Below, piece after piece: positions 21,462 to 35,224 of a stretch of 64,000 nucleotides of DNA. This DNA comes from Scytalidium lignicola (taxonomy: Eukaryota > Ascomycota > Leotiomycetes), in assembly GCA_002812745.2 (NCBI GenBank), contig NCSJ02000106.1:1-64000 (forward strand). Direction: 5' to 3'. A program made the position numbers and the translations under genes. Positions within the stretch are counted from its first letter, which is position 1; the number at the start of each line of letters is the position of its first letter. The notes beneath the pieces are model-generated. The model saw only the letters and a program-made list of their open reading frames with translations, made no database searches and had not been told where the DNA came from.

Positions 21462-24400
21462 TTAATTCAGGGGGACAGTATTATTATCTGGGGGTGGATT
21501 TGGATTATTTTTTTAATATATTTTCTTAGTCATGTACAGTGGTTTACTTTATTTATTTTATATTTTTATATATCGTGTATGTGATTATTTTATCTGCTAA
21601 CCTCGTGTTCTTTTGTGTTGACAATCATTCGGCCTAATTGTTTGAGATGGCCTAATCATATATAGTTATTCTTAGCGGTGTCACCCATCAGCTGAAAAGG
21701 GAAGAGAAGGATTCGATAGAAGAGAGAGAACACTCAATCTAGGAATTGTTACATCGCCTCAGGAAGAGTGGACGTATCCTTTCAGCAGACTTTGTTCTCT
21801 CTCCTTTGCCATGAATCAATCACATTATGGTTTTGGGGAGTTACGGCGCGAAGGCAAGGCAGCTAAGTCGAGTGCCTACTGTAGATGAGCTTCGACTGCT
21901 GTATTGGTTGTTGGCGATGGGAAGGGAGCGAATGATGCTGCTAGGCGCCTAAATAGAATCGGGGGCGTGGGATGCGAATAGGGTCTTGTATCGAGGTCGC
22001 TCCTCATCACAGGAACACTTTGTTGTCTCCTCTCCTTTGCTATCAAAATGATCGTTGAATTATTAAATGATTAAAATATAAAAATATAAAAACAAATTAA
22101 TTAATTAATAATTAAAACACACACAATATATAAAATAATAATCGCAAAACGACAATGCTACACTAGAACATTGAGAAATCGTCCTTCGCCCTATTCTCCC
22201 TCAGCATGACACTCTCACGATTGTACACATCAGAGCATCGGAGTCGATGGAGAGAGTTGGTGATATCAGGATGACAACTGCCAGGACGATGTGCAATCAG
22301 AGACGATGCTGTGTCTGACAGCGCATAAAACACCACGGTCACGAGTGCACCCGGCCGGGCGCCTCATCCCGCGGGACCTCTCCACTCTCGGTACTCACGA
22401 TGATGTGTCTCTTTGCCCATTCCCATATTATATCAGCTACCTTCCAATACCGTACGGTCTTCCCTCCCTCAAATTAGAGCCCAATGAGAAATATTTTTTT
22501 ATAACTGTGCNAAAAAAATTAAAAAAATTAGCCTTGAAAATTTCCATTCGAGGAAGAATTTNGGGGGGGGGGGAGGGATGATGCTTGGGGGCGTAAGGAA
22601 GGGCTTATGGGAGATTGGATTCCCCAAGGTAACTTAACGTGTAAGAATTACTGTACAGTCATGCTCAGCCGAGGAGAAAAGGTACAATACCCGACGATTG
22701 GGAAAGAAGCCCTCGAGGGACGGAGCGTGTGCCACTTTCAAACCCCCGCCGAGGCTGAGAAGAGCAGTGAGGCAACAGCGCAAAGTCAGATAATCTTATT
22801 GTTACAGTAATTATCCCCCTTGCTGCTGTGGCGAAGCACACATTGAAAGTTACCCTATTCTCTGCACCAGCCAGCGCGAGCCACCCAAATCGCGAGGATG
22901 AAGCAATAGGTTATTGCCAATACAAATTAATTCCCCATCAGCGACCAGGAGTCTGGACTGGCAAATCCTTTCGCCTCAGCTTCATGCAGCCTTTCTCGTG
23001 ATCTGGCGCAGCGACCGGATATTGGACAGACACTCGTTCAGATGTCGGCCATATTCAGCCGGCGGTGCAAATGACGCGATGCGACTGGGTGAGTGCGGGG
23101 GAGGCGAATACTTTTGGGGTCGGAAAACCCGCGCGGTTGAGGCTTCTGATATGCTAGAGTGTGAAGGGTCGAGATGTTGCGTGGAGCGTGTCTGCCTTGA
23201 GCTTTGAGCTTGGAGTCTTTCTCCTCCTCTTCGTCGCCATCGCTGGATCCATAGGCTAATTTACGTTGGGGGTTTGAGGAGGCCCGAGAAAAGACCCCAT
23301 GGGCACCTCGTGATGGCTGGTTCAGCCCGCTGAGAGCCTGTGGTTCGCTGGCCATCAGGTGCTGGAGTTGAGGTTACAGAGGCCATTGTGGGCGAGTCAT
23401 CGGCCGCTGCAGGGTCTTTGCTCCTCTCCACGCGCAACAATCAACGGCGATGCAGGTCGTCGAGCACGCGTACTGCTGCATAGCTGAGGCGGCAGCGTCT
23501 GATCGCTGCGCAATTCTCGCAGTCATCATTGCTCTCCTTTCTCCACGAACCATCCAACCTGGGCTTGCAGTTTACGCGTATCAATATAGAACCCCATGAT
23601 CCCCTTCTCCCTCCCCACAGCGCATGCTGGGCGTCATCCAGGCGCGGCGAGAAATGTACAAAAGGAGGCATTGAGGGATGAGGCGACCGGCCGAAAGGGT
23701 CTTCGTTAGAGAAGCCATCACGAGGCCGAACCTCAAACTCAGCCTTACCAAATCCCTCCCCAGGCACCTACCTGCACGGCGTGACGCCTGCATCGCGCGC
23801 AAAACCGCCTGCAGCAAGCCAAAGCAAGTCTGCAAATGCAATGCTACGATAAACGCGCGTTGAAAAGGGAGCCGCTTTGACAGGAAAATAAAATAAATAA
23901 CATCTCTTTTGTCAAAGCTCAATAGGAAAAATAATGCCTTCAGAGGGCATTTCATTTCCAGGCACGTCAGGCACCCATTCATCCATTCACCCATCTAGCT
24001 CTCTGACCTTCCCCACAAATGCCGGGGTTACTCCAAGAAGCCCCCAAACTGCCGAGGAAGTGACATCCATATCCCCACGTTTTATAGTTTTCTTATTGAC
24101 GTAGGGTCATTTCTCAGAAACTTATCCAATAAGTGGATGCAGCTCCACCTTCTGGTCCACCATTGATTGGGTTCATTTGTTTGTTTGTTTTGGTGTTGGT
24201 CCCCTTCTTCTTTGGCCCACTCGGTCTCGACCAAACTCCCACGTTTGGAGATATATCGTGTGACACGAGGGCAATAAAAAGAGGGAAAAAACATCAAGAA
24301 GAAACCGCAGAAGCGTCCACATACCCCAAACAAAGCGGGACAAAGAGAAATTGGAATTATTCATGTCGATTACTGTATTCGGCTCTCTGCTCTCTCCCCG

Positions 24401-27241
24401 CATAAAAATTGATCCTCGGTAATTTCAAAAAAGCTCTCCTCATCCTTCCATCCTTTCATCCTTTCATCCTTGTAGCCGTTGGGCTCTGAGCTTCTCGCGC
24501 TCTGGGCATCGATCGTCTCGTGTTTATTAAAAAGAAGACATAAAAAATTGTGGGATTCCGAGGCCATGATGTACTCAAAAATAAATGTTACACATGCGTT
24601 GGGGGGTGTTTTTTTCCCTTCCCTTCTTTCTGAGCATTTTCCTCATTCAATCAACTTTTTCTAAGTTTGATGTGCACAAACCTTCCTTTTTATTTTATTC
24701 CCTTGTTAATCCCCCCATGGTCGGGGAAGAATGTCTGTTCTCCCCCGGTGATTAAGGCAGGGAGAGCGCTTCTCGCTCGTAAGGGGAATTTTTTTCNTTT
24801 TTTTCCCCTTGACATTTTTTGGTGTGTATTGTGCTGCCTTCTGCATACACAAGTACCGTTGTGTTACCTGCATTGACGCTTATTCATGCCCACCATCGCG
24901 CCTCCCCCAAAAAAATCGGTCGGCATTTGGGGGTGGGTGAACTTCAATCTAGCCCCGATCATTTTCTTATTCTACATGTTTACTAAAAAATATATTATTT
25001 TAATTATTTTAATTAGTTTCATCCTTTTACTTCCTCCGAATTTAAGAAAAGCCTATATTTCTCTTTCTTTTCCGATTCTTTCCCGGATTTCCCGACTTTA
25101 CCAAGGTTAATTGCGATGGAGGAAGAGAAAGGGCGGGGAGATCGGGCTGGGGTGCATTAGAGCATAAGGAAAGGGATTATGTTCCAAACTTTTTTATTGC
25201 GGTAGGGCTGCGTCAGTTGTGGAAAGCGGTTCATTGATCTTCCGCTTCCTCTTGTGTTGGCTGTCGCGATAGGAATGGGAAGAGTTCCGGCACTCGCACT
25301 TACGCTTTGGCGGTGGCTTGTTTCTGTTCTCCGGACATTCAAATCTACCCAATGAAAATGAGCCGGGCCGGCGGCGGGAGAGACAGAGGTTATTGTTTTT
25401 CTTGGTTATGCCACAAGAGCCGTTTTGACGGCTGTTGGATACGGGAGTTGTCGGGTGAGTTCGTGATGCTGTGGCTTGAAAGGAATAAGGGAGGGACCCT
25501 GAATTTCTTGGGATGAATAGATGCATCCGAGACAAAATTTGTGGGGTTTTGCGGGGTTTGACCCGAGTACAAGTATTGACGAAAAATGGGAGTTCGAGCA
25601 CATGAATGATGCATGAACGGAGCATGACTACAAGTGCAAGGCATTTTTGTCTGCAAAACATCATCAGCAAAGCCATTGATGTGGATAGTTAGTTAGAAAT
25701 TAAGTAATGAGGTCATCATGTGAGTAGAATGCAAAAATATGGGCCAAAGAGATCGTGGAAGCGATCACATGACTGCATTGACATGCGTGCTAAATCACAT
25801 TTTACCCACTACCGTGCGACCTTCCCAAAGGGGAATGAGTTCGCCACTCAACCTCCCTTCATCCCTGTCTCCCATGAAAAAACGTGGCACATGAGCTCGG
25901 GATTGCAATTCCTCCCTCCCCGATTGGTGAAGCGGCTCCGCAGTTTTACACCTTAGCGCGACCCGACAACGTGGATGATCCCAACCAAAGGGCGTTCCCA
26001 GCCATCTGTCAAGTCCCGCAAACACCAACACCACCCTTTTTCAAGCCCCACTTTCTGCCACCTTTGTTGCCCCTATCAGATCTTAAGCGAACTAAACGCC
26101 TCCAAAAAAAAATCTGCGCTTTCCGGTTAAAGTGCCTAGGAGCAGGGGTGTATGGACGGGGGTTGGTGGGCAGCAAAAAGAGGAAGCACCTTAATTGCCG
26201 GAGTTGATTCGGTATTACAGTAAGGACACCCTCTTCCCCCCCGTTTTTTTTTTCTTTTCACTTTTGGGGATTTTGCCGTCGGAAAAAGGGTCTAGTCTCT
26301 CTCTCTCTCCAATGATAAAATAGTTTTTACAATTTTTTCTTTCTTTGGCGGTCAGTGCTATCCCCCCCCCCAATTGTTTTTTTTTGCTTTTCTCTGTTTT
26401 GGAGAGAGATGGAGATACACACACCAACCATCGCCTCCGGGGCAACGGCGCCGAAAGACAGGCCGAAGGCGGGAATTATCCCGCCTGACGGGGCACCGCA
26501 TTTTTTAATTGGTTATTTTCTGAATTTATCTAAGAATAATTTTGGACTGGGCTAGACCGTACTTTTTGTGCTTTTGTATTTTGACGAGTATATTTCCTAT
26601 TCTCACAAGCGCCCGAGAATTTGGGCGACACACGCGCGCACGCCAAAACTGAACGAAATAAGTTCGATCGGTAAACTACCGTTGTCTCAAACTATGAATT
26701 CTTGCATGCATTAATTATTATAATATGCATTTTTGTATGGTATTTGCCGCACTTGATTTCCTCCGCTTGTTATACTGCTGTACAGTACAGTGAAATTTTA
26801 TTTTCGGTCATGTTCCGAAGTTTTGGTGGTTTCCTACAGTACAGTACTGCAACAACGTATTTTGGTTTTCATTTTTTTTTAATAAAATGATCATCGAATA
26901 CGATTACGGTTATATACGAAACAGACGAAGCTACCAATTAGCTGGGCCCTCTTGTTAAATCGGTTTGAGGGCCTGGATGACTATGGGTAGTGGGGCAGGG
27001 TGACCGACTCGTGATGCGATTGAATTTTTCCGCTGACGACGGGTCCTAGGATCATTTAGACGAGGCAAGCTTTAGTTGTCAGATAGTCAAAAACTAACAC
27101 AATAATGAACTATACTAGTGATTTAGAAATATTACAATTCTTTTTTTCACATGATAATAGAGTTTTCTTTACTTTTTCAGTTCCTTTCGGGGGAACCACC
27201 ATGTTGGCTTTGGCTTTGACTTTTGCTGTCGTCTACGGGCT

Positions 27242-27275
27242 TGTCCCGCGGTAGTCCCGCGGCAGTCCCGCGGTG
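27242..27275. repeat. GTCCCGCGG tandem repeat
   Basis: Three 11-bp units (GTCCCGCGGTA, GTCCCGCGGCA, GTCCCGCGGTG) in a row. Each holds the palindrome CCGCGG. Isolated in otherwise plain sequence. Confidence 0.8.
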
Positions 27276-29820
27276 ACCGGTGTTATCATATCGGCAGTGC
27301 CGAAGAGATATAATAGCGACGGCAATTGCGAAATGTGCTAGGAAATAAGTTGATGATACACTGCAACAGGAGGATGCTACGTCCGCAGCACGACGGTTAC
27401 AGTACGGAGGATTAATTCATAATGACAGAGTTAATCTCCAGCCCTGAAGAAGTTGTCAGCTGGCCGATCCTCAAACCATCCCCTTTCTAGAAACCCGTCT
27501 AGCTCCCCTTATCTCGGCTACCACAACTGCCGGCGACTTGTCGTTTGACCTAACGCAACGCTACGTCCATGCACAACCTCCACCTATGAATCGAAACATT
27601 CCTTATGCGTTCTCAAAACAGCCAGTTCTAGACTGCACATCTGCAAGGCTGCAGAGTTGCATCGACTAAATCGGGGGTTTCGCCTCGAGCAAAACACTAA
27701 AGAGATATTCCAAAGGAGAGAAACCGTTAGTGTTTTGTTTTGAAAAGGAAACGGCCTTGGAGACGCCAGGAACCGAGCTCAGGCACAGGGAAAAGAGGCA
27801 TGCCGCCGAAGGAAGGCTGGTCTAACCACTGGGACAACTCCGAATGTACCCCATCGCCCATTCCCTTTGATACATACAAGAACAATGACAAACTGAGCGA
27901 TCTCAGCCTCAAGAAAAGACCTATCATTTTTTCGGATACTCAAGGCTTGCGCCCCTGCATGAGCAAAACGTGACAGGGGGAAACCCCACCTAATGTCGCC
28001 GGCCGGGGCCTCGATCCGCGACCTGGTCCCCCTGCACGAACTCCTTGAAATCCCACCCTCCTGCCCCTCTTGCACTCCTACCGTACTCCATTTTTTGTAA
28101 CGGCAGTTGCTCGTCAGCGCCACCGTTATGGGAAAAAAAGAGAAATATTTCATTGCGTGCTCCGGAAATGGGATTACTGTATTCAGCATGTTCGGCCTAC
28201 AGTGACATCGTCTGCATGATAGGGCTTGAGACATTCCGATACAGTTACAGTGAGTAGACGATCGTTCCGGAATGGAGTTTCCGAGATTAGTGTGTGTCTA
28301 ACTGTACCGTGAAAGTCCGATCGTTAGTTTGGGCATTTCAGAAAAAAATAGTACCTGATAAAAATTGGAAAACAAAACATCAATAATTTTGGGAGAGGTT
28401 GGTGATTTTCCCATATTGAGTGAGATGAGACAATGTCGCCTAAGCACACAACCGTCGGTTAATACAGTACAGTAGTTCATAATGATCTCCCAATTACGGC
28501 ACAGCCAAGGACTGTATCAAAAGCTTGCACTCAACTTTTCTGCACAGGCGCGGAGCTCCGCGACTGCGCACGTACATATCGGACACAGTACTGTGCAGTA
28601 TTGCGATTGATACAGTACCATCCATCTCTTATCCTTATCAGAGCGTGCCCCCCGAGCGAACGGACACTAAAGGCCGACGGCACAGCTCGATCTCCAACTC
28701 CAACCTCCAAAATCAAGCAAAGGAAATTAAGCCCTGTGAACGGGGCAGCAAGCAGCAAGCAAGCAAGCAAGCCCCACGCCTCTCTCCCACGTTCGACCAC
28801 GACGACGACTCGTCCCGCACATGGCAGTTCCGCGGATGCTAGGATGTTGATTCCCCCGGGGGAGCAGCCAGGGGAGCATTGACCTGATATTCTGGGAGCT
28901 GGGAACTTGGGGAAAGGGAAAAAGAAAAAAGAGGGACGTGAGGGCTTCCGTTTTAGGGACGTAGGTCCGATCCGATGGCTGGGGGGGAAGGAGAAAGAAT
29001 TGTACGGACGTGATAATTTAAACCCCTTGAATTATTTATTTAATTTATTTATTTATATTTTATTTTTAAGATATTTATTTTTCTGGCTTATGATAGCAGA
29101 AGTGGGGCTTTTGCTCTGACTGTTTCTCTCTTTTTCCCGGATGATGGGTTTTATCTTATTTCCCAACGTTGGTGCTCGATTCAGTGCTGAGTTGGAAATC
29201 AGATGCAAATGTCCCAGGAAATTGGGTGTGGTTGATTTCGCGATTCCGCATAATGGTGACGACCTGCACAAAGGGTTCCCTTGGCATTATCAACTTATTA
29301 ATGCACTGGTGATTGTTTCTATGCTCTAATTATTGTTGTCGTCATCGTCATCGCAAATGTCTATCGCAAGTCTAATTATTGTCCATCTGGCCATCTCTCA
29401 TATCGTGAAGTCTAGTTATAGTGACTACCTACCACTCTTCTCTACATGTAAAACTAGATCTCACATTCTCGCAGAAATAAATTAATTTCGCGCTCCATTT
29501 CTTCTTTCCTTCTCTTCGCCTTCTACCGTCGTACTTACTAAACTGTACTCCACAAAGCACATGGCACACAAGCACTCGGGATGGGCATTTTCCTGTACCG
29601 TCGGACAATTGTACAGTACAGTATCATCAACAAAAAAAAGAAAACGGATCCTAATCTCCCCCATATCCTCCCGNAAAAAAATTAAAACAATTAAAAAAAA
29701 TATATAATACAGTAAGAAATAAAAATAAAAAGGAAATATCCACAATCCACAATCCACAATCCCACATGGCAAATTGCGATTGTTCATCCCAGAAAAGTAG
29801 GTGAACCAACCTCATCAATC

Positions 29821-29850
29821 ATACAGTACCACAGTACCACAGTACAGTAA
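29821..29850. repeat. (ACAGTACC)n / (ACAGT)n cluster
   Basis: Three successive ACAGTAC units with CC spacers (ATACAGTACCACAGTACC..) lead into ACAGTACAGTAA. Confidence 0.7.
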
Positions 29851-32800
29851 TAATCCCCCATTATTTCCGTTCCACCCGTCATGCCGCTGCCAGGTTGCCA
29901 GGGGAGAACTCCGTCTCGTCTCGTCTCGTCTCGCNTTTTTTGCTTGGGGGGAGGGGGCTGGTACCTGCGTCAAGCCCCGTGGCGCTCCCCGTGACCCGGA
30001 TCTGCCCCCTATTGGTCTTGCGCCCCAAAAAAAAAAAGTTCAGTTGATGTGTGATGTGTGATGACACCCAAGGGGGTTTCCCGAGCTAGAAGGCTTCCAT
30101 GCATCGGGGAGGGAGGAAAAGCGTGAGGGGTGGGGAAAAAAGGATGGGTACAGTAAGAGGGTTCTTCTACGGCGGTTCTGTGGACACACACACACGCATG
30201 GACCAAGTTGTAAGCCAATGGGGAGTGTGGATCTTTTTCTGGTTGGAGTTTTGTAACTCCGTGTATTTCCAGGAGTTTACTGTGGTACATCCGGGTTTCC
30301 TTTTGTGGTTTTTTCTCGGGGGGGGNTTTTTTTTCCATTTGGATTGATCAGCATTTTTTTTTTAAATATTTTCTTATTAGTATTATTATATTTGTTTCAC
30401 CCTTTTGCAANTTTTATTTTTGCGATTTTANTTTTTGTGTTTTGGAATTACAGTACGTACCTAGGGAGAAGCTTACAAGTTAAATTCGCGTTGGTGGCTG
30501 GTGGAGGCGCGGCCACAATCGAGTTCGTGCCGAAAAGGGCCGAGGTTGAGTCAGGATAGTAGAGAGGTGGAGGGGAGAGTTCCTCAGCAAATACATCATG
30601 CACAAGGAACATGGGATAATTTTCACGTGGCTGCACTGCCTGCATAAATTAATTAATGGAGAGAGGGAAAGGGTTCCCACGTGGCACGTGAATTGGCCCC
30701 AAGGCAAACCTCCGCATCATAATTTGGAGTTATGCGTTCATTATTACTCCTCACTGACATGATCATTGAGTAAACTGCCATGTGGTTTCACGCTGACGCC
30801 TCTATCGAGTGATCATGAATCACCACAACGTGTTCCCAGCTGTTCACAGATCTCTAAAGAACTGTACTTGTCACAGACTGTTAATGTATTACATTTGCAT
30901 TACATACCAACCAACATAACATGCATTTGACCAACGTAAACTCGGTCAGGTCCCGTCTCTGGCGGCTGCGTCCGTGACTCGTGGATTTCTTCGGCCGCGA
31001 CCTTCCAACATCGCGGAGTCAAGGCCCTCAGCTCCGTCTGCACCACCGTTTTTAATCATCACCACAACAAACAGGGCCAACGCCCACACCCCTCTCTCTC
31101 CACAAACCAAACCTTCTAGCTGGGAATATCTCGTCTCCAAGGAAATGGGATGGGGCATGAGATCTCGGCCTCGGCGATGGATGCATCTCTGGTGTGTCTG
31201 CATGTCTCTGATCTAATTTATCTGTGATGATGGGGAATGGGGCTTTTCCCCACGGCCTTGTCGGTCAGGTATCCGATGGTTCTTTTGGAGATGGCACCGA
31301 GACGATGGTTACATGTACCCAGATGATGGGGTCAACGGGCGAACGGGGACAAGTCGCCGCGCCAGATCGCAACTACTGCGGAGGCCACGCGACAGAAGAG
31401 ATGCACATGAATGAGTAGGTTTGGGGGTGGGTATTGGTCTTGGGTATGAAGCAAATTAAGAGTAAGTATATCTCCACCCGTGGATAAAAGTTGGGTATAG
31501 GTGATTTTACCCACGGTAGAGTCATGAGTAATGGAATAGCACCCACCAAAAAAATAATAATTATAAAATAAAATAAAATATGTAATTAATTAAATCACAC
31601 TGCTCAAAAGAAATAATAATGATTTAACCAGAAAATCGAGACTTCCAAAAGAAAAAGAAAAGAAAAATCACCAAACCGTGGGGTTCTTTCTCCCTCTTTC
31701 CTCCTTCCCGTTTCTTCTCAACGAATCTATGATGTTTGCCTACATGTAACCATGTCCTAACCTTGATATCGAGAACCCCAAATGACGGATGTGTGATGGT
31801 GGTGGTGGGTGGTGGTCACGTCCTCCACCGACGCATCTTGGTTGGCTGGTTGCCGCTGGTACACATGTACCTCCCTCTATCCCTCCCCCGCCGTCGCAAA
31901 AAAAACACCATGGGCTCAAGTAACCTTCCCGATCAAGTTTATCAATCCTCCCCCTTCCATCCACCGCAGGACTCCGACGACGTGGGGGAAAAGGAGCTTT
32001 CTCCGACACACACACACACACCCTCTAATTAGTGTGTGTCTCTTCTTTTCTTGATTAATTTTGATGGATAACGGACGAGGCCGATTGCACGTGGATGAGG
32101 TAGGGGTTTCATATCGTTACGGTAGCATTTCCTTTTTTCAGGGATGAATTTTGCTTTGTATTCTGGTGATCTACAGTAAGTACTTTCCTACGGGTACGAT
32201 ACCCGGTTACATGCCAATGCCTAAGTGGGCACAATTGGGAATTGGGCAGATACCACAGTATCTTTTTTTCATGATGGAGTGATTGACTATTGCCGTCTTC
32301 TGATCAATCAATCAGGTGTTCGAGGGATTTTATTTGTTTGTTTATTGTTTTTTTGTTTGTAAGGATTTTGTATTTGTAAGTATTTGCATTTATTTTAGGC
32401 TTTGGTGGGCACATTATCATCCTCGTGTCTTCAAAAAGTATATCACCGTTACANTTTTTTTAATTTTTGCCTTTCGTTCCGTGCAGCCCCGGGCGGCTCT
32501 GGCTTACGTCAGGTGCTTGTTTCTTGTTTGTCTGGTATTGTACGTCCGTATCTGTTACCTGTATTGTAAGCTTGTAGGGGATAGAAGCGTTCACGCACGG
32601 GTAATATTCAATTAACTGTAAAAGCAGTAAGATGCAAATCAGGAAGGCTGGGTACGTGTGTACGCTGGGGGGAAACTGGAATGCTACCGTCCGGGTTTCA
32701 GAGCCCTGGAGTCGATCGTCTGGATGAGGCAATTTCGGGGGCCTTTTCGGTGGGTATTTTGCTGATGGGCGTGATGGATGTGGTTTTCTTCCTTCCTTTG

Positions 32801-33210
32801 ATTTTCTTTCTTTCTTTCCTTTTCTATCTGGTGGGGTTGTTGATGCGAACTCTGCTCTCATGTCCTGGTCGGCGCTTCCGCAGGCAAGCGGAGCCATGTG
32901 ATCTAGGCTTTTGTGAATCTCTTGATGGGTACGGAGCTACCCAGGTACTTGCCTCTGCTGCATGCATCCTTCGCGCGAGCATGTACCTCCGTACCGGCTG
33001 GATTCGTTGAGAATCATCGACGGTAATTACAAGTGCTGGTATGCGATTTTCACAGTCGCATTCGTCTTCCTCATCCATACGATTCAGTCCAACCTCAGCC
33101 CATCACATCACATCACATCTCGTATTCCCCATATATACACTGTCAGGCTCTTCCAGGCTTCTCCACTCTGGCGATCCCATGGGCCTTGCGGACCTGGCTG
33201 TGATCATGAT

Positions 33211-33241
33211 GTACAGTAACGGTACAGTACAGTACAGCACA
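33211..33241. repeat. (ACAGT)n cluster
   Basis: GTACAGTAACGGTACAGTAC followed by AGTACAGCACAG, about 2 kb beyond the 3' end of the CHY zinc-finger gene. Confidence 0.7.
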
Positions 33242-35224
33242 GTCCCGTTGCGTCCTCATTATACCTAACTGCGGACCTACGCAGGTACACCCGTTCGACA
33301 GCAGAGATCCACCGAAACCCTTCCTGTCTCTCGATGAAAACTTGTCTCCTCGATCCTGCGCAATGTCCTCGCCACTTGTCATGGCGTTGGTCCCGATCCT
33401 CGTGCTTCTTCATGCTCAAGCAGCACGTAACCAGCACGTAACCCCCCTTCTCAATCACCATCTGTCTTACAGTAAGCAGGAGAGTACAGGTAAAAGAAGA
33501 AAATACATCGAGCTCTTCATCTTTAAAACATCACTGCGTGGTCTAATGTATCATTATTCAAACCGTGCATCTATTCCGGATCTGAATCGGAAATCTGAAA
33601 TCTAACCCCCAATCTGATCCCGATCTGATTCGTGCATCTCGAGGCTACGGGCCTAGCCGTGCCCTTTTTCCCCTCCCCTCTCGTGTATTCAGCTCTCCAC
33701 TTCTAAATCTATCACATTTCATGTCCCTTTCCATACATATACATACACGTGAACACATACATGCATTTAAAGAGAAAAAGGAAAGAAAAAAGAAACCCTA
33801 CCACTAGGACTAGAAATAATTGCTGTATGTACTTAAATGCATAGGTTAGAAAATGCCGAACTACTAACTAGTTAAATTCATGNAAAAAAGAGCCGAGTTT
33901 ATAATTTCAGTCGTAATGACATTGCAGAACTTGATCATATATCGTANTTTTTTTCTTTTTTTGTGTGTGTGTTTTGCCACCAGAGACAGAAATGAAATAA
34001 TAATATTAAAAAGCGTATTTTAAATTCATAATATTTTTTATTTCTTATCCCATCTTTATTAGTAGTCATTATTTCAGAAAGTGACATGTAAAATATAGAG
34101 GAATATTCTCATATGTGTGAGTACTGTAACCCACCTTTCAGCTTATCCAAATCCAAAAACCCCTCCTCAATCAGATCAGATCAGATCAAATCAAATTCAA
34201 TCAATCAAATCCTAACACTACAGCTGCTTCACAAAAACACTTACCGACAATAATAACACTATCCTCCTCCTTTCTTTTCCTTTCCCTTCCCTTCCCTTCT
34301 CTTCCAAGTTTTATTTCACCCTTCCCCAATTTAAAAAATGGAACTAAATTCCAACATTTACCCCGCTTCCCGTTCTCTCCCCGCCGCTCTGTCTACATCA
34401 TCATTTACGCGTGTCGTTTGTAACTAAAAGTAAATAAACAAATTTAAACAAAGTAAACAGTAAATAATAAACAAAATATGCCAAAAAGGGGAAAGGGAAA
34501 GGGAAAGTATGCAACGTGAAAATGTATACGGGATTTTTGATACTTTTGTGGAATTGAGGGGTACTGGAGAGTAGATGGAAGTGGGGAGGAGTGGGATACA
34601 TTGGGATTGAGATTGGGATTAAGATGGAGGGAAATGAATTTGGAGTTTAATTGTTTATGTATGTTAGATAGAGAGAGAGGCGCGAGCGAGTTGTTTTGAT
34701 TGATGAGAGCGCGGAGAGATATGGAGATTGAGAAGAGTGGGAGTGGGATTTTTGGAAGAACTAGGGAAAATGGAAAAATGGAAAATGAATTTTGAGGGGT
34801 ATTGCGGGTTTTTCCTGTTTTTTTTGGTCGAACTTTTTAAAANTACTTGTTTATTTATGAATTTTTATGAATATTTAGTTGAGTTGGTGGTTGTTTGTTG
34901 TGAATTGATTGGTAAATTGGGTTTCTTCTTCTTTCTTGATAGGAGGAGTAGGTTTGGAGGGGTGTGTGTGTGTTGTTGATGGTGAATAAGCTTATGGGTT
35001 TTGTGTGTATCGCGTCATGTGGAAGGAGGATACTAGATATAGTGAAAACTGAATTTATGAATTAACAGGCTCTTCGGTTTACATTTCCATATATCACATA
35101 TAATTCAAGGGCATCCAATAACTGGCGATGTGATATCTGGGTTATAATTCTCTACATGTCCCCTTTTACAGCAGAAGGTACACATCTACAGAGATTATCC
35201 CCTATCATCACCACCACCACCATC

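Larger units (their letters stand above)
20390..35224. other. about 14.8-kb gene-free interval
   Basis: Base composition is normal and the sequence is not RIP-decayed, yet I cannot support any gene: frames are short, overlap on both strands, and lack splice-consistent continuation or family motifs. It holds pyrimidine-rich tracts, many homopolymers, and short tandem repeats such as TTTG (24176-24191), TCCTTTCATCC (24440-24470), CAAG (28747-28770), CGTCT (29910-29933), CACACA (32009-32022), CATCA (33105-33119) and GGGAAA (34490-34507). It also holds many (ACAGT)n clusters. The frame at 23038-23355 (minus) looks the most protein-like but remains unsupported. Long regulatory DNA or unrecognised noncoding transcripts are possible. 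Confidence 0.6.

Noticed and set aside
23038..23355. 105-residue minus frame with charged, protein-like composition
   Set aside because: No family, no splice continuation and overlapping frames on both strands; not enough to call a gene.
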